Shown here piece by piece: positions 28,752-36,362 of a stretch of DNA of 64,000 nucleotides. The stretch lies in contig NZ_CP195191.1 in NCBI RefSeq assembly GCF_051200875.1, forward strand, positions 1-64,000, in the 5' to 3' direction. Position 1 is the first letter of the stretch, and every line of letters starts with the position of its first letter. The notes under the pieces were generated by a model that worked only from the letters and a program-made list of their open reading frames with translations, made no database searches and was not told the DNA's origin. The translations under genes and the position numbers were made by a program. Origin of the DNA: Pseudotabrizicola sp051200875. Its GTDB lineage: Bacteria; Pseudomonadota; Alphaproteobacteria; Rhodobacterales; Rhodobacteraceae.

Positions 28752-30463
28752 TGGCTAGGTGTTTCCCTGAACCGACAAGGGCGGCATCGGACTCGAAGGC
28801 AGAGCTTGAGCTCTTCAAGAGTCTAGGTGAGCAGCTCGGACCCGAGTTCGTGGTTCTTCACTCCGTCGCGTGGATAGCGCGACCCGGTGGCACCGGCCCG
28901 AGGGAGGGGGAGACCGACATTCTGATCCTCCACCCAATGCACGGCGTGCTTGTCGTCGAAGTAAAGGGCGGACGGGTGTCGCTGGATTACCGTGACCGAA
29001 TCTGGAGATCCACAGACAGGCACGGGGTCGAGCACGAGATTAAGAATCCGTTCGACCAGGCCAGGCGTGGAAAGTTCTCAATACTGGAGAAGATCAATGA
29101 GAGTCGCGCCTGGAAGAAGCTCGCCGTCGGACGTTTCGTGGTCGGTTACGCGGCCTTCTTTCCAGATGTTGGTGATGCCGACCGCTTGAGGGGTCCGGAT
29201 GCTCCGGGCGAGTTAATTGGCGACCGCAGCAACCTGAATGCGCTGAGCGCCTGGGTAAATCAAGCGTTCAGCTACTGGGCGGACGGAGATGGTACGGTCA
29301 GGCCGATCGGCAGGAACGGGGTCGACGTTTTAGTCGCTCTTTTCGCGCGAGCAGCCACTACGAGGCCCCTCCTTTCGGCACGTATCGCGGATGAAGATGT
29401 GGCGAGGCTGACCTTGACCGAACGGCAGGCTTCGATCCTGGATGTCCTGAGGCGGCAGCGACGCGTCATGATCGCAGGTGGTGCTGGCACAGGGAAAACG
29501 TTGATAGCTCGCGAGAAGGGCACTCGTTTGGCGGCCGAGGGCTTGCGAACGTTGCTGGTGTGCTACAATCGCGGTCTTGCGGATCATCTTCGGGAGCAGT
29601 CCGTCGGCATCGAAGGGCTTGATGTCGCGACATTCCATCAGGTCTGCCATCGATGGATCGCGAGGGCGAAGGAAAAACTCGGACGCGACTTGCTGTTAGA
29701 GGCGAGAAACGACTTGCCGGGCGCTGATGAGTTCCAACAGCAGATGCCGTTGGCACTAGCGAACGCCGTCGATGCTCTGGGGCCTCGCTACGATGCCATC
29801 GTCGTCGATGAGGCGCAGGATTTTGGTGACGAGTATTGGCTCCCGCTCGAAATGATGCTGACGAAGCCGGATGAGGCCATGCTGTACGTGTTCCTCGACG
29901 AGAATCAGGACATCTACCGCCGCTCGTCGAACATCCCCGTTCCGGGCGAGCCTATGGTGCTGGACAGGAATTGCAGAAACACCGACGCCATTCACGCCGC
30001 AGCTTACAGACATTACAGGGGGGCGCCGGTAGAACCACCCCAGATATCAGGCGTCGCCGTCGAATGTATCGTCGCTGCGGACTTGACTGCGCAGGCCAAG
30101 GCGATTTGTGGTGTGGTGACAAGGCTCCTGACCGATGAGGCGGTGGAGCCGCATGATGTCGCCATACTTCTCTGCGATCCGAGCGACCGGCTTGAGCGAG
30201 AGAGAGCGCTGAAGAGTTTTCCACTGCCCAAGACCGCCACGCTTGGCAGAATAGAGGACTTCGAAAAGGGGCGTCTGACCGTCGATACAGTTGCACGGTT
30301 CAAAGGGCTTGAACGCGGCGTGATCATTCTCTGGGCTTTTGACCGCCCCAATCTGACCGCGGATCGCGAAACTCTTTATGTGGGCATGTCCCGCGCCAAG
30401 TCGGTGTTATACCTGTGTGGAACACGCACGGCATGTGACCGACTCTTTGTGCCGCAGACCTGA
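28751..30463 (+). CDS. NERD nuclease-domain UvrD-like helicase
   Basis: A 570-aa protein. Residues ~15-120 form a NERD (nuclease-related) domain with the D...E-x-K pattern (GETDILILHP, VVEVKGG). A superfamily 1 helicase follows: GGAGTGKTLIAREKG (~residue 240), VDEAQDFGDEYW (~353), VARFKGLERGVI and LYVGMSRAKSVLYL near the C-terminus. Its ATG overlaps the stop of the sacsin-like gene (TGATG), so the two are translationally coupled and probably act together. The combination suggests an ATPase sensor with a coupled DNA or RNA helicase-nuclease. Nothing in frame follows within 130 bases. Confidence 0.88.
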   Translation: MARCFPEPTRAASDSKAELELFKSLGEQLGPEFVVLHSVAWIARPGGTGPREGETDILILHPMHGVLVVEVKGGRVSLDYRDRIWRSTDRHGVEHEIKNPFDQARRGKFSILEKINESRAWKKLAVGRFVVGYAAFFPDVGDADRLRGPDAPGELIGDRSNLNALSAWVNQAFSYWADGDGTVRPIGRNGVDVLVALFARAATTRPLLSARIADEDVARLTLTERQASILDVLRRQRRVMIAGGAGTGKTLIAREKGTRLAAEGLRTLLVCYNRGLADHLREQSVGIEGLDVATFHQVCHRWIARAKEKLGRDLLLEARNDLPGADEFQQQMPLALANAVDALGPRYDAIVVDEAQDFGDEYWLPLEMMLTKPDEAMLYVFLDENQDIYRRSSNIPVPGEPMVLDRNCRNTDAIHAAAYRHYRGAPVEPPQISGVAVECIVAADLTAQAKAICGVVTRLLTDEAVEPHDVAILLCDPSDRLERERALKSFPLPKTATLGRIEDFEKGRLTVDTVARFKGLERGVIILWAFDRPNLTADRETLYVGMSRAKSVLYLCGTRTACDRLFVPQT

Positions 30464-30600
30464 TGATGGACGGCATCGTTTGGTTGGTTTTCAAGCAATC
30501 ACCTATGTTCTGAACGCTAGATGACATGGACACAGCGTGCGCTCTTGGCGATGCGAAAGAAGTCGTCAACCGGCCGAAACGAGGGCGGCAACGATAGATT

Positions 30601-31566
30601 TCAACGAACTCCCCTTGCCCGCAGGCGTTCCGGCGTGACGAGGCCGCGGGACATCATGGCGTCGCGGATGGTGTTGCTGATGGTGTTGGCGGGCAGGAAG
30701 CCGTCCGAGTTGACCATGTTGGCGTAGAAGGCCGCGATCTCGTCGGTGCTGGGCCGGGGTCCGTGACTCGGCTTGGACTGCCGCTTGCCGTTCGATGGTT
30801 TCGGAGATGCCGCCGAAGTTTGCGAGTTATGCTTCGCAGCCCGTTCCATCGCCCGGTCCAGCGCCTTGGGGCCATCGGGCGGGGCAGGGTGCTCCAGCCG
30901 GGTTGCCCTGGCGGTTTCGATGATCTGGTCTTCCGTCAGGCCGAGATCGTCGATCCAGCGGCGCACGTGGGCCCTGGCTGGCCAGCCTTGCCACCAAACG
31001 GGCAGGTCGCCTTCGGGATCGAGGCCTAGCGCTGTCAGCAGCTCCTCGAAAAGCTGATCGAGTTCGGTCTCGCGCGCCTGCGCGCCCTCCTCCTCCTTTA
31101 CTGGTTTACTTAAAGGTTCCCTTACAAGGTTATTCTCCGGATTCCGGAGATGGCTTTTGGCAAAATCCGGAGATGGATCGCCCGCAAATCCGGAGATGGC
31201 CCCATCTGTGCTTTCCGGAGATGGGGTGTCATTTTCGCCTGGGTTTTGCGCAAAGCCATCTCCGCTTTCCGGCGTTGGGTCTTGCGGAAACCCCTTCTCG
31301 AAGCCGAGGATGTAGCGCGTGGGCATGCGCCGGTGCGTGTGCGGATCGTGGGTGCGGATTCGGCGGATCAGGCCAAGCCGCTCCAGCGTTGCCAGATGGT
31401 CGTTCAGGGCCGAGATGGACATCTCTGCGTCCTCGGCCAACCGCGCCTGGGTGGGAAAGCAGCCGTAGTCCGGGTTGTGGCGGTCGCAGAGCAGCCACAG
31501 GACGATCTTGGTTGCAGGCTTCAGCCCGCGCTGGGCGATGGCCCAGTTGGTGGCAGCGTGGCTCAT
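30601..31566 (-). CDS. Winged-helix protein, replication-initiator-like (copy 1)
   Basis: A 321-aa protein starting MSHAATNWAIAQRGL. The first ~90 residues form a winged HTH (TQARLAEDAEMSISALNDHL) with the wing RIRTHDPHTH. The middle is low complexity, and a C-terminal basic domain ends TPERLRARGVR. It is a paralogue of the protein at 32484-33428, with near-identical first ~50 residues. Such proteins are annotated as HTH or replication-initiator-like in alphaproteobacterial mobile elements. A strong hairpin with a T-run on this strand ends 17 bases before the ATG, suggesting attenuation control. The direct repeats and structured leader upstream are listed separately. Confidence 0.7.
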   Translation of the reverse strand: MSHAATNWAIAQRGLKPATKIVLWLLCDRHNPDYGCFPTQARLAEDAEMSISALNDHLATLERLGLIRRIRTHDPHTHRRMPTRYILGFEKGFPQDPTPESGDGFAQNPGENDTPSPESTDGAISGFAGDPSPDFAKSHLRNPENNLVREPLSKPVKEEEGAQARETELDQLFEELLTALGLDPEGDLPVWWQGWPARAHVRRWIDDLGLTEDQIIETARATRLEHPAPPDGPKALDRAMERAAKHNSQTSAASPKPSNGKRQSKPSHGPRPSTDEIAAFYANMVNSDGFLPANTISNTIRDAMMSRGLVTPERLRARGVR

Positions 31567-31583
31567 GGGGGGCTCCAGAAACG

Positions 31584-31612
31584 AAAAAAGGCCCGGTGAT
31601 GAACACCGGGCC
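31584..31612 (-). terminator. Terminator/attenuator before copy-1 HTH gene
   Basis: On the - strand, GGCCCGGTG pairs with CACCGGGCC (31604-31612 and 31590-31598, 9 bp, 5-base loop), followed by six T (31589-31584). It ends 17 bases ahead of the start codon at 31566. It is either the terminator of the upstream DUF6362 operon, some 320 bases away, or an attenuator of the gene just downstream. The position favours attenuation. Confidence 0.65.
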
Positions 31613-31720
31613 GGATGAGGTGGACGGGGGGCGGAGGCGCCGCATGGGGCGGCGCGATGCCCTGGGTGGGGCAGGGGAGTGGTGGCGGGAGGGCCTCCGG
31701 GTACGCGGTGCGCCCTCAGG

Positions 31721-31762
31721 TGCGCACCCGCGCACCCAAAGCGCGCACCCAAGGCGCGGACC
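31721..31762 (-). repeat. Iteron-like direct repeats
   Basis: GCGCACCC occurs at 31721-31728, 31729-31736 and 31742-31749, and GCGGACCC at 31755-31762. An AT-richer stretch (31763-31780) follows. Closely spaced direct repeats beside a replication-initiator-like gene resemble plasmid iterons or a binding array for the HTH protein; the function is inferred. Confidence 0.45.
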
Positions 31763-31800
31763 CAGATTTTTGTTCTGTCACTAGCGGTTAGTCGCGCCTA

Positions 31801-31848
31801 GGCCCCCCGCATACGTCTCCTTTCCGGGAGAACCTAACGCGGGGGGCC
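31801..31848 (-). other. Long structured hairpin in leader region
   Basis: GGCCCCCCGC (31801-31810) pairs perfectly with GCGGGGGGCC (31839-31848). Inside is a smaller TCTCC/GGAGA stem (31816-31829). With the iteron-like repeats and the attenuator it fills the 366-base gap 31567-31932. It could be a regulatory RNA structure, part of a replication origin or a nicking-site hairpin. No known family is recognised. Confidence 0.45.
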
Positions 31849-31932
31849 GAGCCCAAGAGCGGCGGCGGGAGCAGGGGTGAGGGCTTGGAGTGAAGCGATC
31901 AGTCGCCTGCACCCTTCGCCATCTTGCCCTTT

Positions 31933-32454
31933 TTATGCATCAAAACCCGGGAAAGTGTCGCGCCCGAAGTTCGACGGATCGGGCCGGTTGTCCTCGGTTT
32001 CTGCGCCGCTTTCGCGCGGGGTTGCGCGGGTGGTTGCAGTGAGGGGTTTTGCGCCCTTGCCTTTGCCCTTTGATTTGTCGAGCTTTTCCAGCTTCTTCGA
32101 GATGGTCAGAAGAGCGGCCACCCAGCGGCGCCAGGCGGTCGATCGCACCACCCCGGCGCGAATACAGACCTGCCGCCAGCGGGCGCCCTCGGCCCGGAGC
32201 CAGACGATCCGGGCATCCTCGGGGTCCAGCATCAGCAGCCAGTCTAAGCATTCCTCCATCCGGCTGATGGCGGCGGCGCTGGGGATCACCCGCATCGGGC
32301 GTTCGGGTGTGTAACCGTAGGCGTGCTTGGCATCGTGCACCACCGGCGGCCAGGAATTGCCGTAACCGCGGGGGCGGTCATTCTCGGGTAGGTTCCGCAG
32401 GGTGTAGGCAGCTTCTTCGAGGCGATCCTCGATCTCGCGGGGCGTCAGGCGCAA
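31933..32454 (-). CDS. DUF6362 family protein
   Basis: A 173-aa protein. The reading RLTPREIEDRLEEAAYTL, the block RPRGYGNSWPPVVHDAKHAYGY and the HTH-like WRQVCIRAGVVRSTAWRRW fit DUF6362, common in Rhodobacteraceae prophages and islands and perhaps DNA-binding. I chose a TTG start at 32454 because AAGGAG precedes it by 7 bases and upstream sequence in frame is low-quality Arg/Gly-rich. It lies 29 bases after the stop of the copy-2 HTH gene, in the same operon. A Lys-rich C-terminus (KKLEKLDKSKGKGKG) is followed by a variable tail. Confidence 0.65.
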   Translation of the reverse strand: MRLTPREIEDRLEEAAYTLRNLPENDRPRGYGNSWPPVVHDAKHAYGYTPERPMRVIPSAAAISRMEECLDWLLMLDPEDARIVWLRAEGARWRQVCIRAGVVRSTAWRRWVAALLTISKKLEKLDKSKGKGKGAKPLTATTRATPRESGAETEDNRPDPSNFGRDTFPGFDA

Positions 32455-32483
32455 TGGGGGCTCCTTCGGGTCAGGGGGCAGGG

Positions 32484-33428
32484 CTAGTAGATTTGGTGGG
32501 CGCGCAGGGCGGCCTCGGTGACAAGGCCCGCCCGCAGCAGGGCGTCGCGCTGGGTATTCGTGACGGCGCTGGGCGGCACATAGGCGCCCGAGTTCAGCCA
32601 GGCGGCCAGACGCGCCAGTCGATCTTCGGGCGTGACGGCAGGGCCCGCGCCAGCTTCCCCAGCACCTTTCGGCCTTGCCGCCTGGGCGATCCGCTTGGCG
32701 TGGCGCGCCGCGATCGCCTGGGAAAAGTAATCCCACGTCCGGATCGGGCTTCCCCGGGGCTTGGCCGTGCGCTCGGCGATCACCGGCAAGACGTCCAGTT
32801 CGAGGTCGTAGCTCGCCGCCAACCAAGCGCCGATCGTCGCCGTGGTGGCAATGATCGCCGCCCGCGCTGCCGGTGCCATGCCTTCGCCGCAGGCGGCAAG
32901 ACAGGCGGCCTCTGCCGCGTCCAGATCGGGGCCCTCGTCGTAGGTCGAAGCGTCAGCCGGGCCCTCGCGCGTCGCGCCCGCGTCACGCGCGGTAGTAATT
33001 ACTGGTTCTTTACTTACAGGGTTATTGTCCAGATTCTGGACATGGCTTTTCGCGAAATCTGGACACGGCTTTTGCCCATTACCATGTCTGCATTCTGGAC
33101 ATGGGTCGGGCCGGTTTTCGGCCGCCAACGGCAGTTCCGCCTGCGCCGAAAACTCCGGCTCGAAGGCCAGGAAGTACCGGGTCGATTGCCGCCTATGGGC
33201 GCCCTCAGAATGGCGCCGTTCGCGGCGGATCAGCCCGGCCTGTTCAAGCTTGTCGAGGTGCACATTCAAGCTGGCGCGGGAGATTTCGGCATCGGCCGCC
33301 AACTGGTCCTGCGACGGGAAGCACCCGTAATCCGGGTTGTGCCGGTCGCAGAGATGCCAGAGGACGAGCTTGGTCGCAGGCGCCAACCCGCGCTGCTGGA
33401 TCGCCCAGTTGGTGGCTCGATGGCTCAT
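32484..33428 (-). CDS. Winged-helix protein, replication-initiator-like (copy 2)
   Basis: A 314-aa protein beginning MSHRATNWAIQQRGL, clearly paralogous in its first ~90 residues to copy 1 (30601-31566): both have WxLCDRHNPDYGCFP and a wHTH with LEQAGLIRR/LERLGLIRR. The C-terminal halves differ but both end in a helical domain containing a ...PxNTxR/TQRDAxxxxGLVT motif. It overlaps the upstream 64-aa gene by four bases (ATGA). Two diverged copies on one element may mean a duplication or two fused elements. Confidence 0.7.
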   Translation of the reverse strand: MSHRATNWAIQQRGLAPATKLVLWHLCDRHNPDYGCFPSQDQLAADAEISRASLNVHLDKLEQAGLIRRERRHSEGAHRRQSTRYFLAFEPEFSAQAELPLAAENRPDPCPECRHGNGQKPCPDFAKSHVQNLDNNPVSKEPVITTARDAGATREGPADASTYDEGPDLDAAEAACLAACGEGMAPAARAAIIATTATIGAWLAASYDLELDVLPVIAERTAKPRGSPIRTWDYFSQAIAARHAKRIAQAARPKGAGEAGAGPAVTPEDRLARLAAWLNSGAYVPPSAVTNTQRDALLRAGLVTEAALRAHQIY

Positions 33429-33619
33429 GAGCTTGCCGTCACCGTGAGGCGTTTGACGATCGCCTCCATCAGTGCGATCCGCAGATGCGCATCGTCCTGG
33501 CGCATCTTTCCGGCCCGGACCCGGGCCCAGTAGAACTGGCGCCGTAGGTCAAGTTCGCGCTGGGCCTCGGCGATCAGGGCAGGGACCGGAAACCGGCCCT
33601 CGGGGGTGAGTTTGGTCAT
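33425..33619 (-). CDS. Small hypothetical protein (64 aa)
   Basis: Begins MTKLTPEGRFPVPALIAEAQREL and is basic and helical throughout. The ATG at 33619 is preferred over an in-frame GTG at 33631, which would touch the stop of the previous gene (33633). It overlaps the copy-2 HTH gene by ATGA. No family recognised; its place between an AlpA-like protein and an initiator-like protein suggests element maintenance. Confidence 0.6.
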   Translation of the reverse strand: MTKLTPEGRFPVPALIAEAQRELDLRRQFYWARVRAGKMRQDDAHLRIALMEAIVKRLTVTASS

Positions 33620-33632
33620 CGGCGCCCCCACC

Positions 33633-33887
33633 TCAGCGCCGCCCGGCCACGGCCTTGTGCTGGCCGGTTTTGCGGGCTTCCTGCTCCTTCAGCCAGTCGC
33701 GGACGGCCTCCTTCCGGTAGAGCACTTTGCGGCCGACGCGGACGCAGGGCGGCCCGACTCGCCGGGTTTCCCAGCGCTGCAACGTGTCGACGGAAAGGGC
33801 CAGTTGCCGGGCCAGTTCCGCCCGGTCAAGCCAGCCATCCAGAAGCGCCGGATCGGCGCCCGCCTCCTTCAAGGGATTGGTATCCAT
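33633..33887 (-). CDS. AlpA-like excisionase/regulator (84 aa)
   Basis: A small MerR/AlpA-type helix-turn-helix: LDRAELARQLALSVDTLQRW then GPPCVRVGRKVLYRKEAVRDWL. This signature is shared by excisionases and phage regulators that control integrase genes. The ATG at 33887 follows GAGGAG at good spacing. It is the first gene of the leftward maintenance operon and is divergent to the HTH gene at 34200. The shared 312-base region carries one of the two 39-bp inverted repeats, a likely operator. Confidence 0.75.
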   Translation of the reverse strand: MDTNPLKEAGADPALLDGWLDRAELARQLALSVDTLQRWETRRVGPPCVRVGRKVLYRKEAVRDWLKEQEARKTGQHKAVAGRR

Positions 33888-33969
33888 GGGTTTCTCCTCG
33901 CGCCGCCGCCCCGGGGATCGGGGCTGGTCATCGGCGAGGAGAGGCAAGCACGGGGCAGGGACCGGCGAA

Positions 33970-34008
33970 GAGGCGGAAACCGGCGGAAAGGAAAAGGGAA
34001 TTACGCCG
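33970..34008 (+). repeat. 39-bp inverted repeat, left copy (candidate operator)
   Basis: Bases 33970-33991 are the exact reverse complement of 34839-34860, and 33998-34008 of 34822-34832, with a 6-base non-conserved spacer in each. Each unit contains GGCGGAAA twice in tandem. This copy lies in the 312-base gap 33888-34199 between the divergent alpA-like and HTH genes. I see no other feature in that gap. Confidence 0.6.
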
Positions 34009-34199
34009 CTCCCGTTCAACCGTGGTTCAAACCGCAAAACGCGTGCTGCAACCGGCTTGCTTGGCGACAGGTTTATGACAATCTGAAGGGGAGCAGTTCA
34101 CAACAGATTCGCCACAACGTCACCGCGCCCAGAAGGGCGAGGTGCGCCCCCTCTGTGTTTGGGGCGTCCAACAAGAAAGGCGGTGACCGGAGGCAGGTG

Positions 34200-34793
34200 A
34201 TGGGGTTTCCGCCCAAGGAATTCTATACCGTCGACGAATTGGCGAGCCGGTGGGACACCCCGCCGCTGAAGATCATCGAGTGGGCGATGGGCCGCAAGAT
34301 CGAGCTGGTGGTGGCCTTACCCGAAGCCGAGTTCGAAGATGGCCAGGAAGCCGAATACGCGGCCGTGCGCGCATCGCAGGTGCGCCCCTTGTTCCGATCT
34401 TATGCCGATGCGGAGCGCTCTGTGCTGATCTGCCGGGCAACGCCTCCGGGCGCTGACGCACCCTTGCGGATCGTCAAGCCGCCTGACGGGGCCAGGATCA
34501 TGGCCGCCGATGTGATGGCGGTTCTGGCCGAAGTCGAGAGGTTCGAAGAGGAGAATGATCTTGTGCGCCGCGTTGTCGTCGGGCCCGGGGCGCCAACGCG
34601 CCACAACTGGGAGCGATTCTACGTTGAACTCTGTGTCCGCATTCACCAGCACGGCTTGCCCGAGACCCAGAAAGAGCTGGTCCAGGACATGGAGGACTGG
34701 ATTATGGACGATCCGAACTGGGGTGAGCCTCCCGATCCGTCCACAATTCGGAAGAAAGTCAAAGTGGTATGGCAACGGCTCAAGCCCGAATAG
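34200..34793 (+). CDS. Putative HTH regulatory protein of the island (197 aa)
   Basis: The ATG at 34200 follows GGAGG (34190-34194). The N-terminus FYTVDELASRWDTPPLKIIEW looks like a MerR/AlpA-type helix-turn-helix. The rest, ending NWERFYVELCVRIHQHGLPETQ... and a basic KKVKVVWQRLKPE, is unassigned. It is flanked by 39-bp inverted repeats (33970-34008 and 34822-34860), one in its own promoter region and one before the integrase gene. This suggests autoregulation and control of the integrase; that part is inference. Confidence 0.65.
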   Translation: MGFPPKEFYTVDELASRWDTPPLKIIEWAMGRKIELVVALPEAEFEDGQEAEYAAVRASQVRPLFRSYADAERSVLICRATPPGADAPLRIVKPPDGARIMAADVMAVLAEVERFEEENDLVRRVVVGPGAPTRHNWERFYVELCVRIHQHGLPETQKELVQDMEDWIMDDPNWGEPPDPSTIRKKVKVVWQRLKPE

Positions 34794-34821
34794 CCCCAAC
34801 CCCGCCCAGCGCCGCTCTGAC

Positions 34822-34860
34822 CGGCGTAATTCTCAGGACCTTTCCGCCGGTTTCCGCCTC
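34822..34860 (-). repeat. 39-bp inverted repeat, right copy (candidate operator)
   Basis: Reverse complement of 33970-34008 in 33 of 39 positions; the six differences are all in the spacer. It lies 76 bases before the integrase ATG, consistent with an operator for that gene. Confidence 0.6.
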
Positions 34861-34935
34861 TGCGCCGGTTTGGCCCGAATGAGACATTGCTCCGCGCCGC
34901 GGGTCGTCGCTGACTGCGGGTGAAAGGAGCGTCGA

Positions 34936-36165
34936 ATGAAGGCAAAACTCTCAGAACGCGTTGTAAAGGCTGCTGAAATCGGAAGCCGCAAGTACGTCCT
35001 CTTCGATGAGGATACCCCCGGCTTCGGGCTCTGCGTCTATACCACCGGGCGCAAGGGGTTCGTGCTGATCTACCGGATCGCAGGCCAGCAGAAGCGCTTT
35101 ACCATCGGGGTATGGCCGACATGGTCGGTCACCGCGGCCCGGGATGAGGCCAAGCGCCTGATCCGTGAAATCGACCGCGGGGAAGACCCCCTCGACACCC
35201 GCAAGGCGGCACGCGGGGCGCCCACGGTCAAAGAACTGGCCGAGCGCTTCATCGAAGAACACCTGCCGAAGCTGGCCCCGACCAACGCCTCAGACCAGAA
35301 GAGCATGCTGGAAAAGCTGGTTCTGCCGGAATGGAAAAACCGCAAAGTGGCCGACATCACGCCCACCGACGTTGATCGCCTGCTGACCAAGATCGCCGCG
35401 GGCCGCGCCCGCCCGTCCAAGAAGAAACCTACCCAGAAGCGACGCAAGAAACTGGCCCCGCCCAAGCCCACGCCGGTGCGCGCCAACCGCGCGGGCGAAA
35501 TGCTGCGCAAGATGTTCAATCTGGCCATGCTGTGGAAGATGCGCACCGACAACCCGGCCTTCGGCTTCCGCCGCCGCCCCGAGGTCGCCCGCGATCGGTT
35601 CCTGTCCTTCGAAGAGATCGAACGCCTGGCGCAGGCGCTGGCCGCCGATGAAGATCAGCGCGCCGCCAGCATCATCCGCCTCTGCATGCTGACCGGTGCC
35701 CGGCTGGGCGAGGTCCGCACCGCCACCTTCGACCAGTTCAACCTCGATCTTGCCATCTGGACCAAGCAGGCCGCGTACACCAAACAGCGCCGCATCCACC
35801 GCGTGCCGATCTCGCACGAGGCGGTCGCCCTGATCCGCCTGCGCCGGGAAATCGTGCCGAAGGGCTGCCCGTTCCTCTTCCCCGGCGACGTGCCCGACCA
35901 GCCGGTCGGCGATCCAAAGCGCTTCTGGCCCAAGATGCAGAAGGTGGCCCAGATCCCCGACGTCCGCATCCATGACCTGCGCCACACCTTCGCGTCCCTG
36001 CTGGTCTCCGGCGGCGCCTCGCTGGAAATGATCGGCCGCCTCCTCGGCCACACCCAGATCGGCACCACCCAGCGCTATGCCCACCTGATCGACGCCCCCC
36101 TGCGGGCGGGGGTCAACGCCGTGGGTGAGATGCTGAAGCCGCGGTTGCGGGTGGTGGGGGAGTAA
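34936..36165 (+). CDS. int: Tyrosine recombinase (P4-type island integrase)
   Basis: A 409-aa protein. The N-terminal ~90 residues match DUF4102 (FDEDTPGFGLCVYTTGRKGF), a SAM-like core-binding domain follows, with an unusual Lys/Pro-rich insert (KKKPTQKRRKKLAPPKP), and the C-terminal catalytic domain has ARLGEVR, HDLRHTFAS (HxxR), LLGHT and the tyrosine in TTQRYAHL. AAGGAG precedes the ATG. It would cut at the tRNA-fMet repeat to integrate or excise the island. Oddly it lies in the middle of the island, 30 kb from the left and 10 kb from the right repeat, not beside an att site, which suggests later growth of the island or a composite. Confidence 0.9.
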   Translation: MKAKLSERVVKAAEIGSRKYVLFDEDTPGFGLCVYTTGRKGFVLIYRIAGQQKRFTIGVWPTWSVTAARDEAKRLIREIDRGEDPLDTRKAARGAPTVKELAERFIEEHLPKLAPTNASDQKSMLEKLVLPEWKNRKVADITPTDVDRLLTKIAAGRARPSKKKPTQKRRKKLAPPKPTPVRANRAGEMLRKMFNLAMLWKMRTDNPAFGFRRRPEVARDRFLSFEEIERLAQALAADEDQRAASIIRLCMLTGARLGEVRTATFDQFNLDLAIWTKQAAYTKQRRIHRVPISHEAVALIRLRREIVPKGCPFLFPGDVPDQPVGDPKRFWPKMQKVAQIPDVRIHDLRHTFASLLVSGGASLEMIGRLLGHTQIGTTQRYAHLIDAPLRAGVNAVGEMLKPRLRVVGE

Positions 36166-36362
36166 GGCGCAGCCTGCAAGCCGGGCCGACAGTAGCGCGG
36201 TCCGAATGATTGTGGTTCAATGCCCTGCATGCCGCGCAACCTCTTGTTGCACGACGATTGTGCTGTAAAGGTTATCTGGCAAGAAATTTGCTCGGAGGTG
36301 CAGTGGGTGGGAGTAGGCAGGATTGATGAACCGTCATGCTCAGCCGAGGTTTCCGGCATAGC

